Assembly: GCF_004342175.1 (NCBI RefSeq)
Contig: NZ_SMAO01000001.1
Location: forward strand, 434,001 to 498,000
Source: Thiobaca trueperi
GTDB taxonomy: Bacteria; Pseudomonadota; Gammaproteobacteria; Chromatiales; Chromatiaceae
Length of the DNA: 64,000 nucleotides
Reading direction: 5' to 3'
Within the stretch, counting starts at the first letter, position 1; every line of letters starts with the position of its first letter. The notes below the pieces were generated by a model, which had not been told where the DNA came from, searched no databases, and saw only the letters and a list, made by a program, of their open reading frames with translations. A program made the translations under genes and the position numbers. Positions 17,695-26,954 of this stretch are shown piece after piece.

Positions 17695-19710
17695 TCACGC
17701 CCAAGCCGCAGCCACCCGATTGCGCCCGGTTTCTTTCGCTCGATACAGTGCCGCGTCAGCCGCCGCGACGATCTCTCCTGGATCCAGATGGTGTCGCTCA
17801 GACAGGGCAACGCCGATGCTGGCGGTGAGCGCGTGACCGGGGAACCGATCACTGAGGAGGCGTCCCCGGCGTTCGATCTCCTGGCGGACCCGCTCCGCAT
17901 AGCTCAGCGCACCCTGCTCACCGGTATCCACCAGCACAAACAGAAACTCCTCGCCGCCGTAACGGCCCAGAAAATCGCCGGGACGGATCAGACTGCGCAG
18001 GGTGTCGGCGACGATGCGCAGCACGTCGTCGCCGGCCTGATGACCGAAGGTGTCGTTGAAACGCTTGAAGCGATCAATATCCAACAGCCCCACGGCGAAA
18101 CGCCGGCCCGAGTCGGCTGCTTGCCGGAACGTCTGATTCAGGACACGGTCCACCGCGCCCCGGTTGTGCAGCCGGGTGAGCGCATCGATCTCAGCCTTGG
18201 CCCGCTCCTGCGCAAAGGCCCGGCTGCGCTCCAGTGCAATCCCGAGTTCGCCGGCTACCAGCAACACCTCCGGCAATGGACCGATATTCAGGGGGACGCT
18301 GGCGTCCTCGCTGCTCAACCAGAGCAGGCCCATCAGCCGTCCGCGATTCATGACGGGCACGGCGGCGGCTTCGGTCACGCCCAGTCGGGCCAGGATCGTC
18401 GCGTGCTGATTCGACTCAGTCTCCCGGATGACGACTGGCCGGTGCTCACGCAGACAGCGGACCAGATCGCCGGACAGCGCGGAGATCGTCAGCTCCAGAG
18501 GCGCGTCGGGAGCCGGGTTGACCGGCTTCGGCAGGAGATGGGTCGCGACCAGGCAACGGCGCCTGGACTCGATCTGCATCATGAGCAGGCGCCCGATCCC
18601 GAATTCCTGCCGAAGCGCCTCCAGTGTCCGGGGAATGAATTCGTCCGGATCCAGGCTGTGATGGGGCGCGGTGTAACTGGTACGAGGTCCGGTCGCCACC
18701 GGCTGCGCCACCCCGTCACTTTGACTCAGGCTGATCGCCGTGATCACCATATTCGCCCGAAGCTGCATGGACGACGGAAACTGCAAGCCATAAAAGGCAC
18801 CGATCTCGGTGATCTCGGTGTCGGCACGTGCGAGCAGGTCGGCAAGATCGAGCTGCTCCGGTGTCAGCAGTGCCAGCACCTCCGGCGACAGACAGGGACT
18901 GCTGAGTGTTTTCACCGAGCCGATCCCCTGGGTCCAGGCAATGAAGTCGGCCAGTGCAACAATGGCCACCTCCTGGGCCTGCTGGGGCGTGAGTCCGGCA
19001 TCGGAGAAGGAGCGATGGTGCAGAGATTGCACCCGGCACACCAGTTCCGGCAGTTCCCAACTTGCGCAGATGACCGCGCCGACCGTGTCGTGGGAGACGC
19101 CGAAAAAAATCCGTTCATCTTCTCTGGACGGGTTGCCGCTATGGATCGAGGCGGCGAGGAAATCGCTGTAGCGAACCCGCCCGTGTGACTCCAGGATCAC
19201 TTTTCCCAGGTCGTGCAGCAACCCTGCGGCATAGAGCGAATCCGCATCGGGGTGGCCCAACCGCTGGGCGATGCTGCGGCTGAGGATGGCCACCAGCAGG
19301 CTGTGCTGCCAAAAATAGACGCGGTTGAACGTCCCTTTGTCGCTACCCCGGACCAGGTCGTCGTAGAACAGCACGTTCAGCGCCGCCTGACGCACGGCGG
19401 ACAAACCGAGCAGCGTCACGGCGCGTGGGATGGAGCGGATGCCCCGGGGAAAACCGTAGAAGGGGGAATTGACGATACGCAGAACCTTGGCTGCCAGGGC
19501 GGGTTCGGTCTCGATCACGCGCGAGATATCGGCGACCCCCGTGTTGTCGTCGCTGGTCAGCCGCAACAGCTTGACCGCCGCCGCCGGGGCCGGGGGAAGA
19601 TCACCGACCCGGCTCCTGAGCGCGGTGCGAACAGAGTGCGCGATGGTGTCTGGATCGTCCACTGTTCCTGGCTGGTTCCGTTTTGTAACGCCCTCACTAT
19701 ACACTGACAC
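17695..19710 (-). CDS. HDOD-GAF-GGDEF diguanylate cyclase
   Basis: The protein of up to 671 residues has an HDOD domain (about 30-235: LPPAPAAAVKLLRL, HSLLVAILSR, AAGLLHDLGKVILE), a middle GAF-like region (about 350-490) and a C-terminal GGDEF domain with LTRLHNRGAVDRVL, FDIDRFKRFND-type LLDIDRFKRFNDTFGHQAGD and RYGGEEFLFVL (GGEEF at 585-589). An RPGD inhibitory I-site lies exactly five residues before GGEEF, so product feedback by cyclic di-GMP is expected. No membrane segment is seen. Only GTG starts are available at the 5' end (19710 and 19704, or further in), so the exact start is uncertain. Confidence 0.92.
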   Translation of the reverse strand: MSVYSEGVTKRNQPGTVDDPDTIAHSVRTALRSRVGDLPPAPAAAVKLLRLTSDDNTGVADISRVIETEPALAAKVLRIVNSPFYGFPRGIRSIPRAVTLLGLSAVRQAALNVLFYDDLVRGSDKGTFNRVYFWQHSLLVAILSRSIAQRLGHPDADSLYAAGLLHDLGKVILESHGRVRYSDFLAASIHSGNPSREDERIFFGVSHDTVGAVICASWELPELVCRVQSLHHRSFSDAGLTPQQAQEVAIVALADFIAWTQGIGSVKTLSSPCLSPEVLALLTPEQLDLADLLARADTEITEIGAFYGLQFPSSMQLRANMVITAISLSQSDGVAQPVATGPRTSYTAPHHSLDPDEFIPRTLEALRQEFGIGRLLMMQIESRRRCLVATHLLPKPVNPAPDAPLELTISALSGDLVRCLREHRPVVIRETESNQHATILARLGVTEAAAVPVMNRGRLMGLLWLSSEDASVPLNIGPLPEVLLVAGELGIALERSRAFAQERAKAEIDALTRLHNRGAVDRVLNQTFRQAADSGRRFAVGLLDIDRFKRFNDTFGHQAGDDVLRIVADTLRSLIRPGDFLGRYGGEEFLFVLVDTGEQGALSYAERVRQEIERRGRLLSDRFPGHALTASIGVALSERHHLDPGEIVAAADAALYRAKETGRNRVAAAWA

Positions 19711-19776
19711 TTTTTGCGCAGAAATGCCGTGAAGTCAGTACCAGAATACGAAAAACCATACCTCCGCTTCAGTGAA

Positions 19777-19969
19777 TTAAACCGCGTCCAGAGCGAAATG
19801 CGTAATTTTCATTTTGTGTTTAGTCTTAAAGATTTTTTCGATCTCAGTGGAGACGCGGTTTAAAATTTATATTTTTTAATAGTTTAAACCGCGCGCTCCG
19901 ACGCATCATCGATGCGGCCAAGGTCGATCCAATCCAAAAACATCGCATACCGCTCTGGGCGCGGTTTAA
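19777..19969 (+). mobile_element. TTAA-bounded paired-palindrome element, complete copy 1 (A then B)
   Basis: Two palindromic units are joined by an AT-rich spacer. Unit A, 19777-19863, runs TTAAACCGCGTCCAG to GTGGAGACGCGGTTTAA; the spacer (19864-19882) contains TATATTTTTTAAT; unit B, 19883-19969, runs TTTAAACCGCGCG to CTGGGCGCGGTTTAA and contains CATCGCATACCG. Complete copies also occur at 29989 (inverted) and 51929. No coding capacity. It lies between the DUF938 gene (stop 20 bp away) and the GGDEF gene start. Confidence 0.85.
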
Positions 19970-19989
19970 TCTGAAAAGGCGTCTCACCC

Positions 19990-20652
19990 TCATGCTGGTA
20001 TTCTGATTACCCCGCCAGCGTGCTCCGCAACAACCCGGCGATCTCCTGCGACACGCGCTCGCTCCCACACCAGCGTGACGTTATTCACTGGCATGGCGTG
20101 CTCGGCGATGCGTTGCAGGCCCTGCGCCGCTGCAAGCGACTCTAGCCATCGCTGGTCGCGCACCCCCATCGCCGGATCCTGGGCACGCAGCCAGGCATCG
20201 AAGCGGGCATTGCTCGGGCTGGTGTGCTGACCATTGCGACTGAAGGGACCGTAGAGCGCGAAGACGCCGCCCGGCTCCAGATGGGCGCCGACGCCCGCGA
20301 ACATCGCCTCGACGGCGTCGATTCCCATGATGTGCGCGGTATTAGCACTGAAGATGGCGTCGAACCGCTCGGCGGGCCAGTGTTTCAGCACATCGAGTTC
20401 AAGCGGCGGGGGGAGGTTGCTCAGTCCCGCCTCTGCGATCCACAGACGGATTCCGGCCAGATGCTCGGCCCGATCACTGCATTGCCAGGACAGATGGGGG
20501 AGGGCTGCCGCGAAGTAGACGGCATGCTGTCCGGTGCCGCTGCCAATTTCGAGCAGTCGATGGCGCTCGCGGAACAGCGGCGCGAGCACTGCCAGGATCG
20601 GTTCGCGGTTCTGGTCGCAGGATTCGGCATAGGGCTTATCGACTGGAGGCAT
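19990..20652 (-). CDS. DUF938 family SAM-dependent methyltransferase
   Basis: The 220-residue protein begins MPPVDKPYAESCDQNREPIL, the DUF938 signature, and has SAM motif LLEIGSGTGQHAVYFAAALP, then SANTAHIMGIDAVEAMFAGV, LYGPFSRNGQHTSPSNARFD and LRAQDPAMGVRD. The family is widespread in proteobacteria and of unknown substrate. The ATG at 20652 is selected because it fits the family N-terminus; an in-frame upstream start would add 29 unrelated residues. Confidence 0.9.
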   Translation of the reverse strand: MPPVDKPYAESCDQNREPILAVLAPLFRERHRLLEIGSGTGQHAVYFAAALPHLSWQCSDRAEHLAGIRLWIAEAGLSNLPPPLELDVLKHWPAERFDAIFSANTAHIMGIDAVEAMFAGVGAHLEPGGVFALYGPFSRNGQHTSPSNARFDAWLRAQDPAMGVRDQRWLESLAAAQGLQRIAEHAMPVNNVTLVWERARVAGDRRVVAEHAGGVIRIPA

Positions 20653-20761
20653 GCGGCGGTCTCTCAATGTGACTTCCCCGTGAGATCTTAAGGGTTCAAG
20701 TTGTTCCGCAAAGATGAGCAACAGAACTGTCCCGAACACTTCAAAAAGCGGGCCTATGATC

Positions 20762-21253
20762 TCACGGGACTTGTGATATCTGATGCACAGGCAAAAACAG
20801 CCTCAGCGGGGCATCGAGAAAGGCTACAGCGCCATAGCGGACATAAAACCCGGCCGCCTGTTCATCGAACGCATCGACGAACAGACCCACAGCGCCGGCC
20901 TGTTCGCGAATGGCCCGCACGCGCGACATGGCATCCATCAACAGCAGTTCGCCCAGCCCTTTACCTTGCTGGCATTGATCGACCGCCAGGCGCCCGAGCC
21001 GCACGCCGGGGATGAGGCGCGGGAGTTTTTTCGCCAGGGTTGCCGGCAGGGCGCGGGTATCCACTTCAGTGAGCGTCAGGGCGTAGTAACCCAGAATGAT
21101 CGCAGGCAGGGCTTCCTGAACCGCGACAAAGGTCTTGGACAAACCTTTGTCCTGGTGCTGGCGGGCGACCTTTGCCAGCCAGTCATTGAGTTCCGGGCGT
21201 CCGCAATCGAAGTCATGCCGGTTATGGCTGCCAGTTAAAGCCTGAATCCGCAT
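20762..21253 (-). CDS. tacT: GNAT toxin of a type II toxin-antitoxin pair (TacT-like)
   Basis: The 163-residue GNAT protein starts with the TacT-type segment HDFDCGRPELNDWLAKVARQHQ, has the acetyl-CoA loop VRLGRLAVDQCQQGKGLGELLL and ends with GFYVRYGAVAFLDAPLRLFLP. TacT toxins acetylate the amino group of charged tRNAs and block translation. The upstream DUF1778 gene overlaps it by 32 bp, the usual tacA-tacT layout. The symbol is by family resemblance; which tRNA is targeted cannot be told. Confidence 0.87.
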   Translation of the reverse strand: MRIQALTGSHNRHDFDCGRPELNDWLAKVARQHQDKGLSKTFVAVQEALPAIILGYYALTLTEVDTRALPATLAKKLPRLIPGVRLGRLAVDQCQQGKGLGELLLMDAMSRVRAIREQAGAVGLFVDAFDEQAAGFYVRYGAVAFLDAPLRLFLPVHQISQVP

Positions 21254-21536
21254 CGCGCTTGAGTTCCTGGTAACGCACTTGGGCGGCGGCGAGTGCGGGA
21301 GTCGGTGGAGGCGGGTTTTCCAAGAGGTCGAGCAACCGCTCGGCGTCGCGACGGGTGAGTGTCAGCGTCTGCTCGCGCTTGATCACGGCCTGCGCTTCCT
21401 TGAGTGCCGCCTGGACCAGAAACTGGTTAAGCGTGGCCCCGGTGAGGGCGGCTGCCTGATGCAGGGTATGAAAAACCTCGGACGGCACCCGTGCCCCGAT
21501 GCGTTCGAGCGATTTGGAATGCGTGGTGGAGACCAT
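21222..21536 (-). CDS. tacA: DUF1778 antitoxin (TacA-like)
   Basis: The 104-residue protein has the ribbon-helix-helix region LERIGARVPSEVFHTLHQAA followed by GATLNQFLVQAALKEAQAVI, then a C-terminal toxin-binding tail ending in DSGFNWQP. DUF1778 antitoxins bind both their toxin and the operon promoter. The ATG at 21536 has a GAGGAAG ribosome site eight bases upstream, which decides it over an in-frame ATG at 21563. A 9-bp-arm inverted repeat upstream is a plausible operator. Confidence 0.87.
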   Translation of the reverse strand: MVSTTHSKSLERIGARVPSEVFHTLHQAAALTGATLNQFLVQAALKEAQAVIKREQTLTLTRRDAERLLDLLENPPPPTPALAAAQVRYQELKRDADSGFNWQP

Positions 21537-21574
21537 GACAGGCTTCCTCGGATTGGGATCCATGCAAAGTAGCA

Positions 21575-21595
21575 TTGTCGCCAAAATGGCGCCAA
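21575..21595 (-). promoter_or_regulatory. Candidate TacA operator
   Basis: TTGTCGCCA (21575-21583) and TGGCGCCAA (21587-21595) form an inverted repeat with eight of nine positions paired and a 3-bp centre. It lies about 40 bp upstream of the antitoxin ATG, where a ribbon-helix-helix antitoxin would be expected to bind. Function is inferred from position and symmetry only. Confidence 0.45.
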
Positions 21596-21699
21596 CATTT
21601 CCTGGTCGGAAACGCTCCCAAGCTTGCAAAGACGGACAGGCGGTCTTCCTGATAGGCCAGGTCTTTAGGTTCCTGCCCCGTGACCTTGTCGTTTCGTGT

Positions 21700-24600
21700 T
21701 CAAAATCCATGTACGCGGGGACCAGACGAGGGCCGGTACTCCACCTCCGCCAACACCAACTCCCACCGCTCGCACCGCAGCCCCTCATCACCCTTCGCCA
21801 TCCTGACCAGCACCGCCGCCACCCGCACCGCCACGATCTCGCCGGCAGGCGGCTGGAACTTCGCCGCCATCCGCGTCACCGCAACCCCGTGACGGTCGGC
21901 CAGCTCCCACCCCGGCTTTCCGTCGTGCCGGGTCATCGGACGCAGTTCGAGCGGATCGCCAACCTCCAGGACCGCAAGCGCCCGATGGATCGGCGCGTGC
22001 GGGGCGAATCGGCCCGGCCAGTCCAGATAGACCATCGAGGGATCGGCAAGCCAGGTCCGGTGATTGAGCGTCGGTTCCAGGTCCGGCACATCTGGCCGAC
22101 TGCGCAAGGCCAGCCCATCGGTCGCGCGCACGAAGGGATGACCGCCACCCTGCACCTCGCACAACGTCAGGCTCTTGCGTGCCCGTGTCATGGCGACATA
22201 GTAGAGCCGCCGTTCGTCATCGCCGCTGCCTTTCCAGCCGCCGCTATCAAGGACGAGCACATGGTCGAACTCAAGCCCCTTGGCGCGGTGTGCGGTCATG
22301 AGCACCAGGGGGCCGTTGGGTCGGGATTCGGCAATGGCCTTGGCGCCTGTGCCGAACTCATACAGCTCATCGACCATCTCATCGATAACGCGCTGTCCTT
22401 CGGGTGCGAGCGATTCGACCTCGGTGATGAACTGCGCCAGGACGGCACGAACGGGATGTTCGATCAGCCCGTCGATGGGAATGCCATAGCGACGCCGAAA
22501 CCACCGCGAGAGGGTGCGCACACGGAGCAGAACACGTCGTTGCGTGACGCGGCGTCGGGCGCCGCGCAGCAGATCCAGCACACTACGGCCTTCGCGCGTG
22601 GTGTGCAGATTCGGCTGATAGCCATCGCGCAGCAGGCACACCGGAATGCCGCGTTGACGACAGAGCGCCGCGAGCGGTTCGAGGTCTTTCCACTGTCGCC
22701 CGATCACGGCGAAACGTCCCCAGCGTCCTTCAGGAGTGACGTCGATCAGCGCATAGAGGCGCTGGAGTTCCGCCAATGCCATCTGCGCTTCGAGCCGGGG
22801 ATCGGCGGGGACTTCGAGCACCTGCACGCGCCCTGTAGTGACCGGATCGAGTCGGGCCAGCTCGCCCCCGGCGGGCCACTCCCGGCGGGCATCGTCGATC
22901 CGGATCCTCTCTTTCGCCTTCATCCGCTCGCACGCGGCTTCGATGACCCGGTTAGCGCATTGGATGATGTGTTGCGTCGAGCGATAATTTTCGATGAGCT
23001 GATGACGCCGGGCCTGATAGTCGCTCTCGAACTGGCGGATGTAGCGGACACTGGCGCCGTCGAAGGCATAGATGTTTTGATCATCGTCCCCGACGGCGAG
23101 CAGCGATAAGCGGTCTTCCTCTGTCTGGAGCGAGCGCCCGGCTACCGCGCTGATGAGATCGTAATGGTCACCGTTGATGTCCTGATACTCGTCGATCAGC
23201 AGATAGCGCAGCCCGGCCAGCAGGCGATCACGGGCCAGCGACACCCCGCCATCCCCTTCCGCAGTCGCCCGTAACTGGACGGTCGCCCGGCGCAGAACCG
23301 CCGAGAAGTCGATGGTCTCGCCGCGTTCCATCGCCACGGCATAACTGGTCCCGGTCAAGCGCATGGCCAGACCGTGCAGCGTCTGCACGGCGACGCCTGC
23401 CGCATCCGCACCGGCCAGCACCCAGAGGCGCCGGCGGATCTCGGCGGCGGCCGAGCGGTTATAGGCGAGCACCATGATTTCCTGCGGACGCACCAGGCAC
23501 TCGCGCAGCAGCCAGGCGACACGATGCACGATGACGCGCGTCTTGCCTGCGCCGGGACCGGCCAGCACCAACAGACTGTCCTCAGGCGGGGCGGCAACGA
23601 TGGCCTGCTGGGCGGGATTGCGCAGCTCGACGAGGATGCGCCGGTGTGCCGCCCCGGACGTGGCGATCTCCAGGATCTCCTGGCGACCGGCGAAGTGGCG
23701 GCGGATGAATTCGCCGCGCTCCAGGCGGAAGTAATCGGCGATAAACTGCATCGCTGACTGGATCTTGGCGATTCCGAGTCGCGCGTACTCGCCCATCACA
23801 TGCACCTGGACGATCTTGTCTTTGTAGTGCAGATCCAGTTCGGCGTAGTCGCCCCGGCTGAACTGGCGGCGGCGTGCGTCGGCATTCAGGTTGATATTCA
23901 TCGCCGCCCGGAAGACCGCCTTGCCGCGCGCCAGATGCAGCACGTCGTTGCCATCCAGATAGAGCAGCGCGGACGACAGCGCCATGTCCCAGTTCCGGAT
24001 CGCCAGATCCTGGAGCGTGAGATCCCCTTGCAAGGCGCGCTCAAGCTCACCCTGTTTGCAGACCACGAGCAGGGTGTTGCCCTGACGGACGGCATAGAAG
24101 TGCTCGACCAGGGCTTGAGCGAAGCGCCGCCGACGTTCGCTGATCGTCTCGATCACGCCCCAGGAGCGCAGCAGCTTGACGTAGCGGTTGTCCATCCCGG
24201 CTGGACGCAGCTTGAGAAACGCCTGTTGTCCATCATCGTTGCCGAAGGCCTCGGCGAAGGACTTGAGCAGGCGCGTCAGACGTTCGGGATCGAGATCGGT
24301 GTCGGTTTCGCGGCGCAGGGTGTCGCAGAGACGGCGAAGGTTGAGGATCTGCCAGTCCTCCTGATCGGCGTCCGGTGCGGCCTCGCGCAGTTGGGCGATC
24401 AGGGCGGTTTCCAGGCGCACGAGTTCATCCAGACGTTTGCGCGTGTCGGGGTCGCGGTAGAGGGTGACGCCGATCTCGGTCTCGTTGGCGAGCAAACCCC
24501 ATTGATCGAGTTCGCGCAGCATCGCGCGGAGCCGGCGCGAGTCCAGCCCGGTCGCCAGCATCAGATCGTCGGTCGAGAGGCTTTCATCGTCTCCGACCTC

Positions 24601-26865
24601 GATCAGTTCGCGCAGGATGGCTTCATAGGGGGCGATGTCAGTCTGGGTGCCGAGCCGCTTGCGCAACATCGCCACGGCCTCATCCAGGGCCGAGACACGC
24701 AGACTGCCGGGAAAGACGCGAGTGTGGTTCTCCAGTCGCTCCAGCAGGCGCGCTTCTTCCAGCCAGGCAATCGCGATGCGGACCTTGGTATCGGCATCCC
24801 TCCCTTCGGCCTCGATGCGGTGTTGCTCGGGCGTCTCCAGCAGAATTTCGCCCGTGGTGACAACCACCTCGCCCTCACTGCGATCCTTGCGCTCAATCGC
24901 CCGTAGTGCCTTGAGGATGGCGCGGATGTCGTTCTGGCTCAGGCGCGAGTGCTTGAGCAACCGAAATTGGATGTCGAGGTCGGCATCGTCGTAGAGCAGC
25001 ACGCATTGGGCCGGTTCCTGATCGCGCCCGGCGCGTCCAGCCTCCTGGATGTAGTTCTCCAGCGATCCCGGCGTGTCGAGATGGATCACCAGCCGTACAT
25101 CGGGCTTATCGACGCCCATCCCGAAGGCATTGGTGGCGGCGATGACGCGCCGGCGGCCGGCGATGAAATCCTCCTGCACCGCGCGCTTGTCGGCTGGATC
25201 CAGACCGCCGTGGAAGTAGCAGCAGTCCAGGCCCGCTTGCTGGAGAAAGTCCGCGACCTCCTGCACCGTCTTCTGACGGGCGCAGAAGACGATGGCACCG
25301 CCGTCCTCGCGCAAGGCGTCCTTCAAGAGCCGCAGCACTTCGCCGAGCTTGGCTTGCGTCGGCACGGCATGCACCTCGTAGACGAGATTGTCCCGACTGA
25401 CGCCACCTTCGAGCCGGTCGAGCGTCAGGCCCAGGCGCTCTTGGAAGTGCGCGGCGATATCATCGACGACATCAGGTTTGGCGGTGGCGGTGAAGCCGAA
25501 CACCGGCGAAGGATGATCGCGCTGGAAGGTCTTGATGAACTTGGAGACGTAGAGATAGTCGGGCCGGAAGTCATGGCCCCACTTCGACAGACAGTGTGCC
25601 TCGTCGAAGATCCAGGCGCCGATCTCGCGGTGACTGAGCGCCTTGGTGAAGGCGGGACTGCGAAACTGCTCGGGGGCGACGAAGATCAGCCCCAGATCGC
25701 CCAGCCGGAGCTTGTCGAGCATGGCGCGCCGCTCAATGGGTGTCAGTAGGCCATTGAGGTAGCCCGCGCAGGCGATCCCGCGCGCGATCAGGTTATCGAC
25801 CTGATCCTTCATCAGCGACTGCAACGGCGAGATCACCACCGTCAGGCTGCCGGTGCGGTCGTAGCGCGCTAGGGCCGGGAGCTGGAAGCAGAGCGACTTG
25901 CCGCCGCCCGTGGGCAGGATCGCCAGCGTGGGCCGTCCGCCGAAGCCGTTCTCCACGATGGCCCGTTGCAGCGAACGCCCGTCAGGCGTGGCGGGCTTGG
26001 CGCGAAAGCGGGTGATGCCGGGGAAGTAGCTGGGTAGCAGGTGGTCGAGGTTGTGTTGCTCGCGGCACCAGACGCACGCGGGATCGTCGCAGGGCACATC
26101 GCGCAGCGCAGCGATAATCTCGCGGGTCTTGGGAAAGGCGAGCATGACCCAGGGCGGCAGGACCGAGTTCCCGCCTGCCACGCCGAGCCAAGCCAGCGCA
26201 TAGGCCAGCGGCTTATGCCAGTCGGGATCGGGAAGCCAGTGTGCAATGAGCCGGCGATGCCCGGTGAGGCAGACCTTGCCTGCCGTCGCCTGCGTCCAAG
26301 CGCGTGCGGTGTCTTCGAGCGAGGGCCGCGCGCATTGGCGTACCGCGCGGAAGACCTGGGCCAGACCCGAGCGATCTTCGCCCCCCATGAGCGCGTGCAG
26401 ACAGAGCAGTTCATCGGGCGATTCGACCGCGCGCGCCGTCAGCGCGGCTTGCTCATCGAGAAAGAGCTGATAGGCCAATTCGGCATCGCGCACCGGATCG
26501 TTGCGCGAGGTGGTGCAGAGCCGATAGTCCTTGACCAGCTTGTGGTAGGGGTTGCGCGGGAAGGCAATCGGCGAGAGTTCGAGCGTATCGATCAGCGGCA
26601 GCCGATGGAGGGCCAGATCGGGATGGAGCACGGACAGGGCCGGTTGATCGAAGGCCACGATGTTGTGACCGAGTACGCCGGTTGCGCCATCGGTCAGGGC
26701 ATCGACCTGGGCGACCAGACGCGGATCCTGGCCGGAAATCCTCAGCCGCGCGCCCGTATCGGGGCGGTATAGGCCGATCTCGCGCAGCTTTAGCCGATCG
26801 TGGCGGTCGGTTTCGATGTCGAGGCAAAGCAACCTTACTCTTGGTTGCGCGGTCGGTTCCTCCAT
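21700..26865 (-). CDS. Exonuclease-RecQ-UvrD triple-domain DNA helicase
   Basis: The 1721-residue protein joins three enzyme modules. Residues 1-140 form an RNase H-like DEDD exonuclease: LLCLDIETD (16-20), LGHNIVAFDQPAL (65-77) and NDPVRDAELAYQ (122-133). A cysteine cluster CDDPACVWC (259-267) precedes a RecQ-type helicase: ILPTGGGKSLCFQ (316-327), DEAH (421-424), GFTATAKPDV, TNAFGMGVDKPDVR, QEAGRAGRDQEP. The C-terminal third is UvrD-like: LVLAGPGAGKTRVI, LLIDEYQDINGDHYDL, VGDDDQNIYAFDGA, NYRSTQHII, MTAHRAKGLEFDHVLVLD and YYVAMTRARKSL. All motor motifs look intact. A DNA repair or anti-phage role is possible; the tacAT pair lies just downstream on the same strand. Confidence 0.93.
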   Translation of the reverse strand: MEEPTAQPRVRLLCLDIETDRHDRLKLREIGLYRPDTGARLRISGQDPRLVAQVDALTDGATGVLGHNIVAFDQPALSVLHPDLALHRLPLIDTLELSPIAFPRNPYHKLVKDYRLCTTSRNDPVRDAELAYQLFLDEQAALTARAVESPDELLCLHALMGGEDRSGLAQVFRAVRQCARPSLEDTARAWTQATAGKVCLTGHRRLIAHWLPDPDWHKPLAYALAWLGVAGGNSVLPPWVMLAFPKTREIIAALRDVPCDDPACVWCREQHNLDHLLPSYFPGITRFRAKPATPDGRSLQRAIVENGFGGRPTLAILPTGGGKSLCFQLPALARYDRTGSLTVVISPLQSLMKDQVDNLIARGIACAGYLNGLLTPIERRAMLDKLRLGDLGLIFVAPEQFRSPAFTKALSHREIGAWIFDEAHCLSKWGHDFRPDYLYVSKFIKTFQRDHPSPVFGFTATAKPDVVDDIAAHFQERLGLTLDRLEGGVSRDNLVYEVHAVPTQAKLGEVLRLLKDALREDGGAIVFCARQKTVQEVADFLQQAGLDCCYFHGGLDPADKRAVQEDFIAGRRRVIAATNAFGMGVDKPDVRLVIHLDTPGSLENYIQEAGRAGRDQEPAQCVLLYDDADLDIQFRLLKHSRLSQNDIRAILKALRAIERKDRSEGEVVVTTGEILLETPEQHRIEAEGRDADTKVRIAIAWLEEARLLERLENHTRVFPGSLRVSALDEAVAMLRKRLGTQTDIAPYEAILRELIEVGDDESLSTDDLMLATGLDSRRLRAMLRELDQWGLLANETEIGVTLYRDPDTRKRLDELVRLETALIAQLREAAPDADQEDWQILNLRRLCDTLRRETDTDLDPERLTRLLKSFAEAFGNDDGQQAFLKLRPAGMDNRYVKLLRSWGVIETISERRRRFAQALVEHFYAVRQGNTLLVVCKQGELERALQGDLTLQDLAIRNWDMALSSALLYLDGNDVLHLARGKAVFRAAMNINLNADARRRQFSRGDYAELDLHYKDKIVQVHVMGEYARLGIAKIQSAMQFIADYFRLERGEFIRRHFAGRQEILEIATSGAAHRRILVELRNPAQQAIVAAPPEDSLLVLAGPGAGKTRVIVHRVAWLLRECLVRPQEIMVLAYNRSAAAEIRRRLWVLAGADAAGVAVQTLHGLAMRLTGTSYAVAMERGETIDFSAVLRRATVQLRATAEGDGGVSLARDRLLAGLRYLLIDEYQDINGDHYDLISAVAGRSLQTEEDRLSLLAVGDDDQNIYAFDGASVRYIRQFESDYQARRHQLIENYRSTQHIIQCANRVIEAACERMKAKERIRIDDARREWPAGGELARLDPVTTGRVQVLEVPADPRLEAQMALAELQRLYALIDVTPEGRWGRFAVIGRQWKDLEPLAALCRQRGIPVCLLRDGYQPNLHTTREGRSVLDLLRGARRRVTQRRVLLRVRTLSRWFRRRYGIPIDGLIEHPVRAVLAQFITEVESLAPEGQRVIDEMVDELYEFGTGAKAIAESRPNGPLVLMTAHRAKGLEFDHVLVLDSGGWKGSGDDERRLYYVAMTRARKSLTLCEVQGGGHPFVRATDGLALRSRPDVPDLEPTLNHRTWLADPSMVYLDWPGRFAPHAPIHRALAVLEVGDPLELRPMTRHDGKPGWELADRHGVAVTRMAAKFQPPAGEIVAVRVAAVLVRMAKGDEGLRCERWELVLAEVEYRPSSGPRVHGF

Positions 26866-26954
26866 CCACTCCCCTGGTGCGAAACGTCGTTCACGGATTA
26901 TTCGTCAGGGTCATATTACAGGATGCGCCGTTGATGAGGCGATCAGGGTTTAAG

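Noticed and set aside
19777-19969. Interpretation of the TTAAACCGCG palindromes as integron attC sites
   Set aside because: The ends do not fit the R-Y-Y-Y-A-A-C and G-T-T-R-R-R-Y core sites, there is no integron integrase, and the units are not arranged around cassettes.
21499-23109. A 536-codon frame antisense to the helicase fusion
   Set aside because: It lies opposite UvrD motifs that are intact in order and sequence; no domain is seen in the antisense translation.
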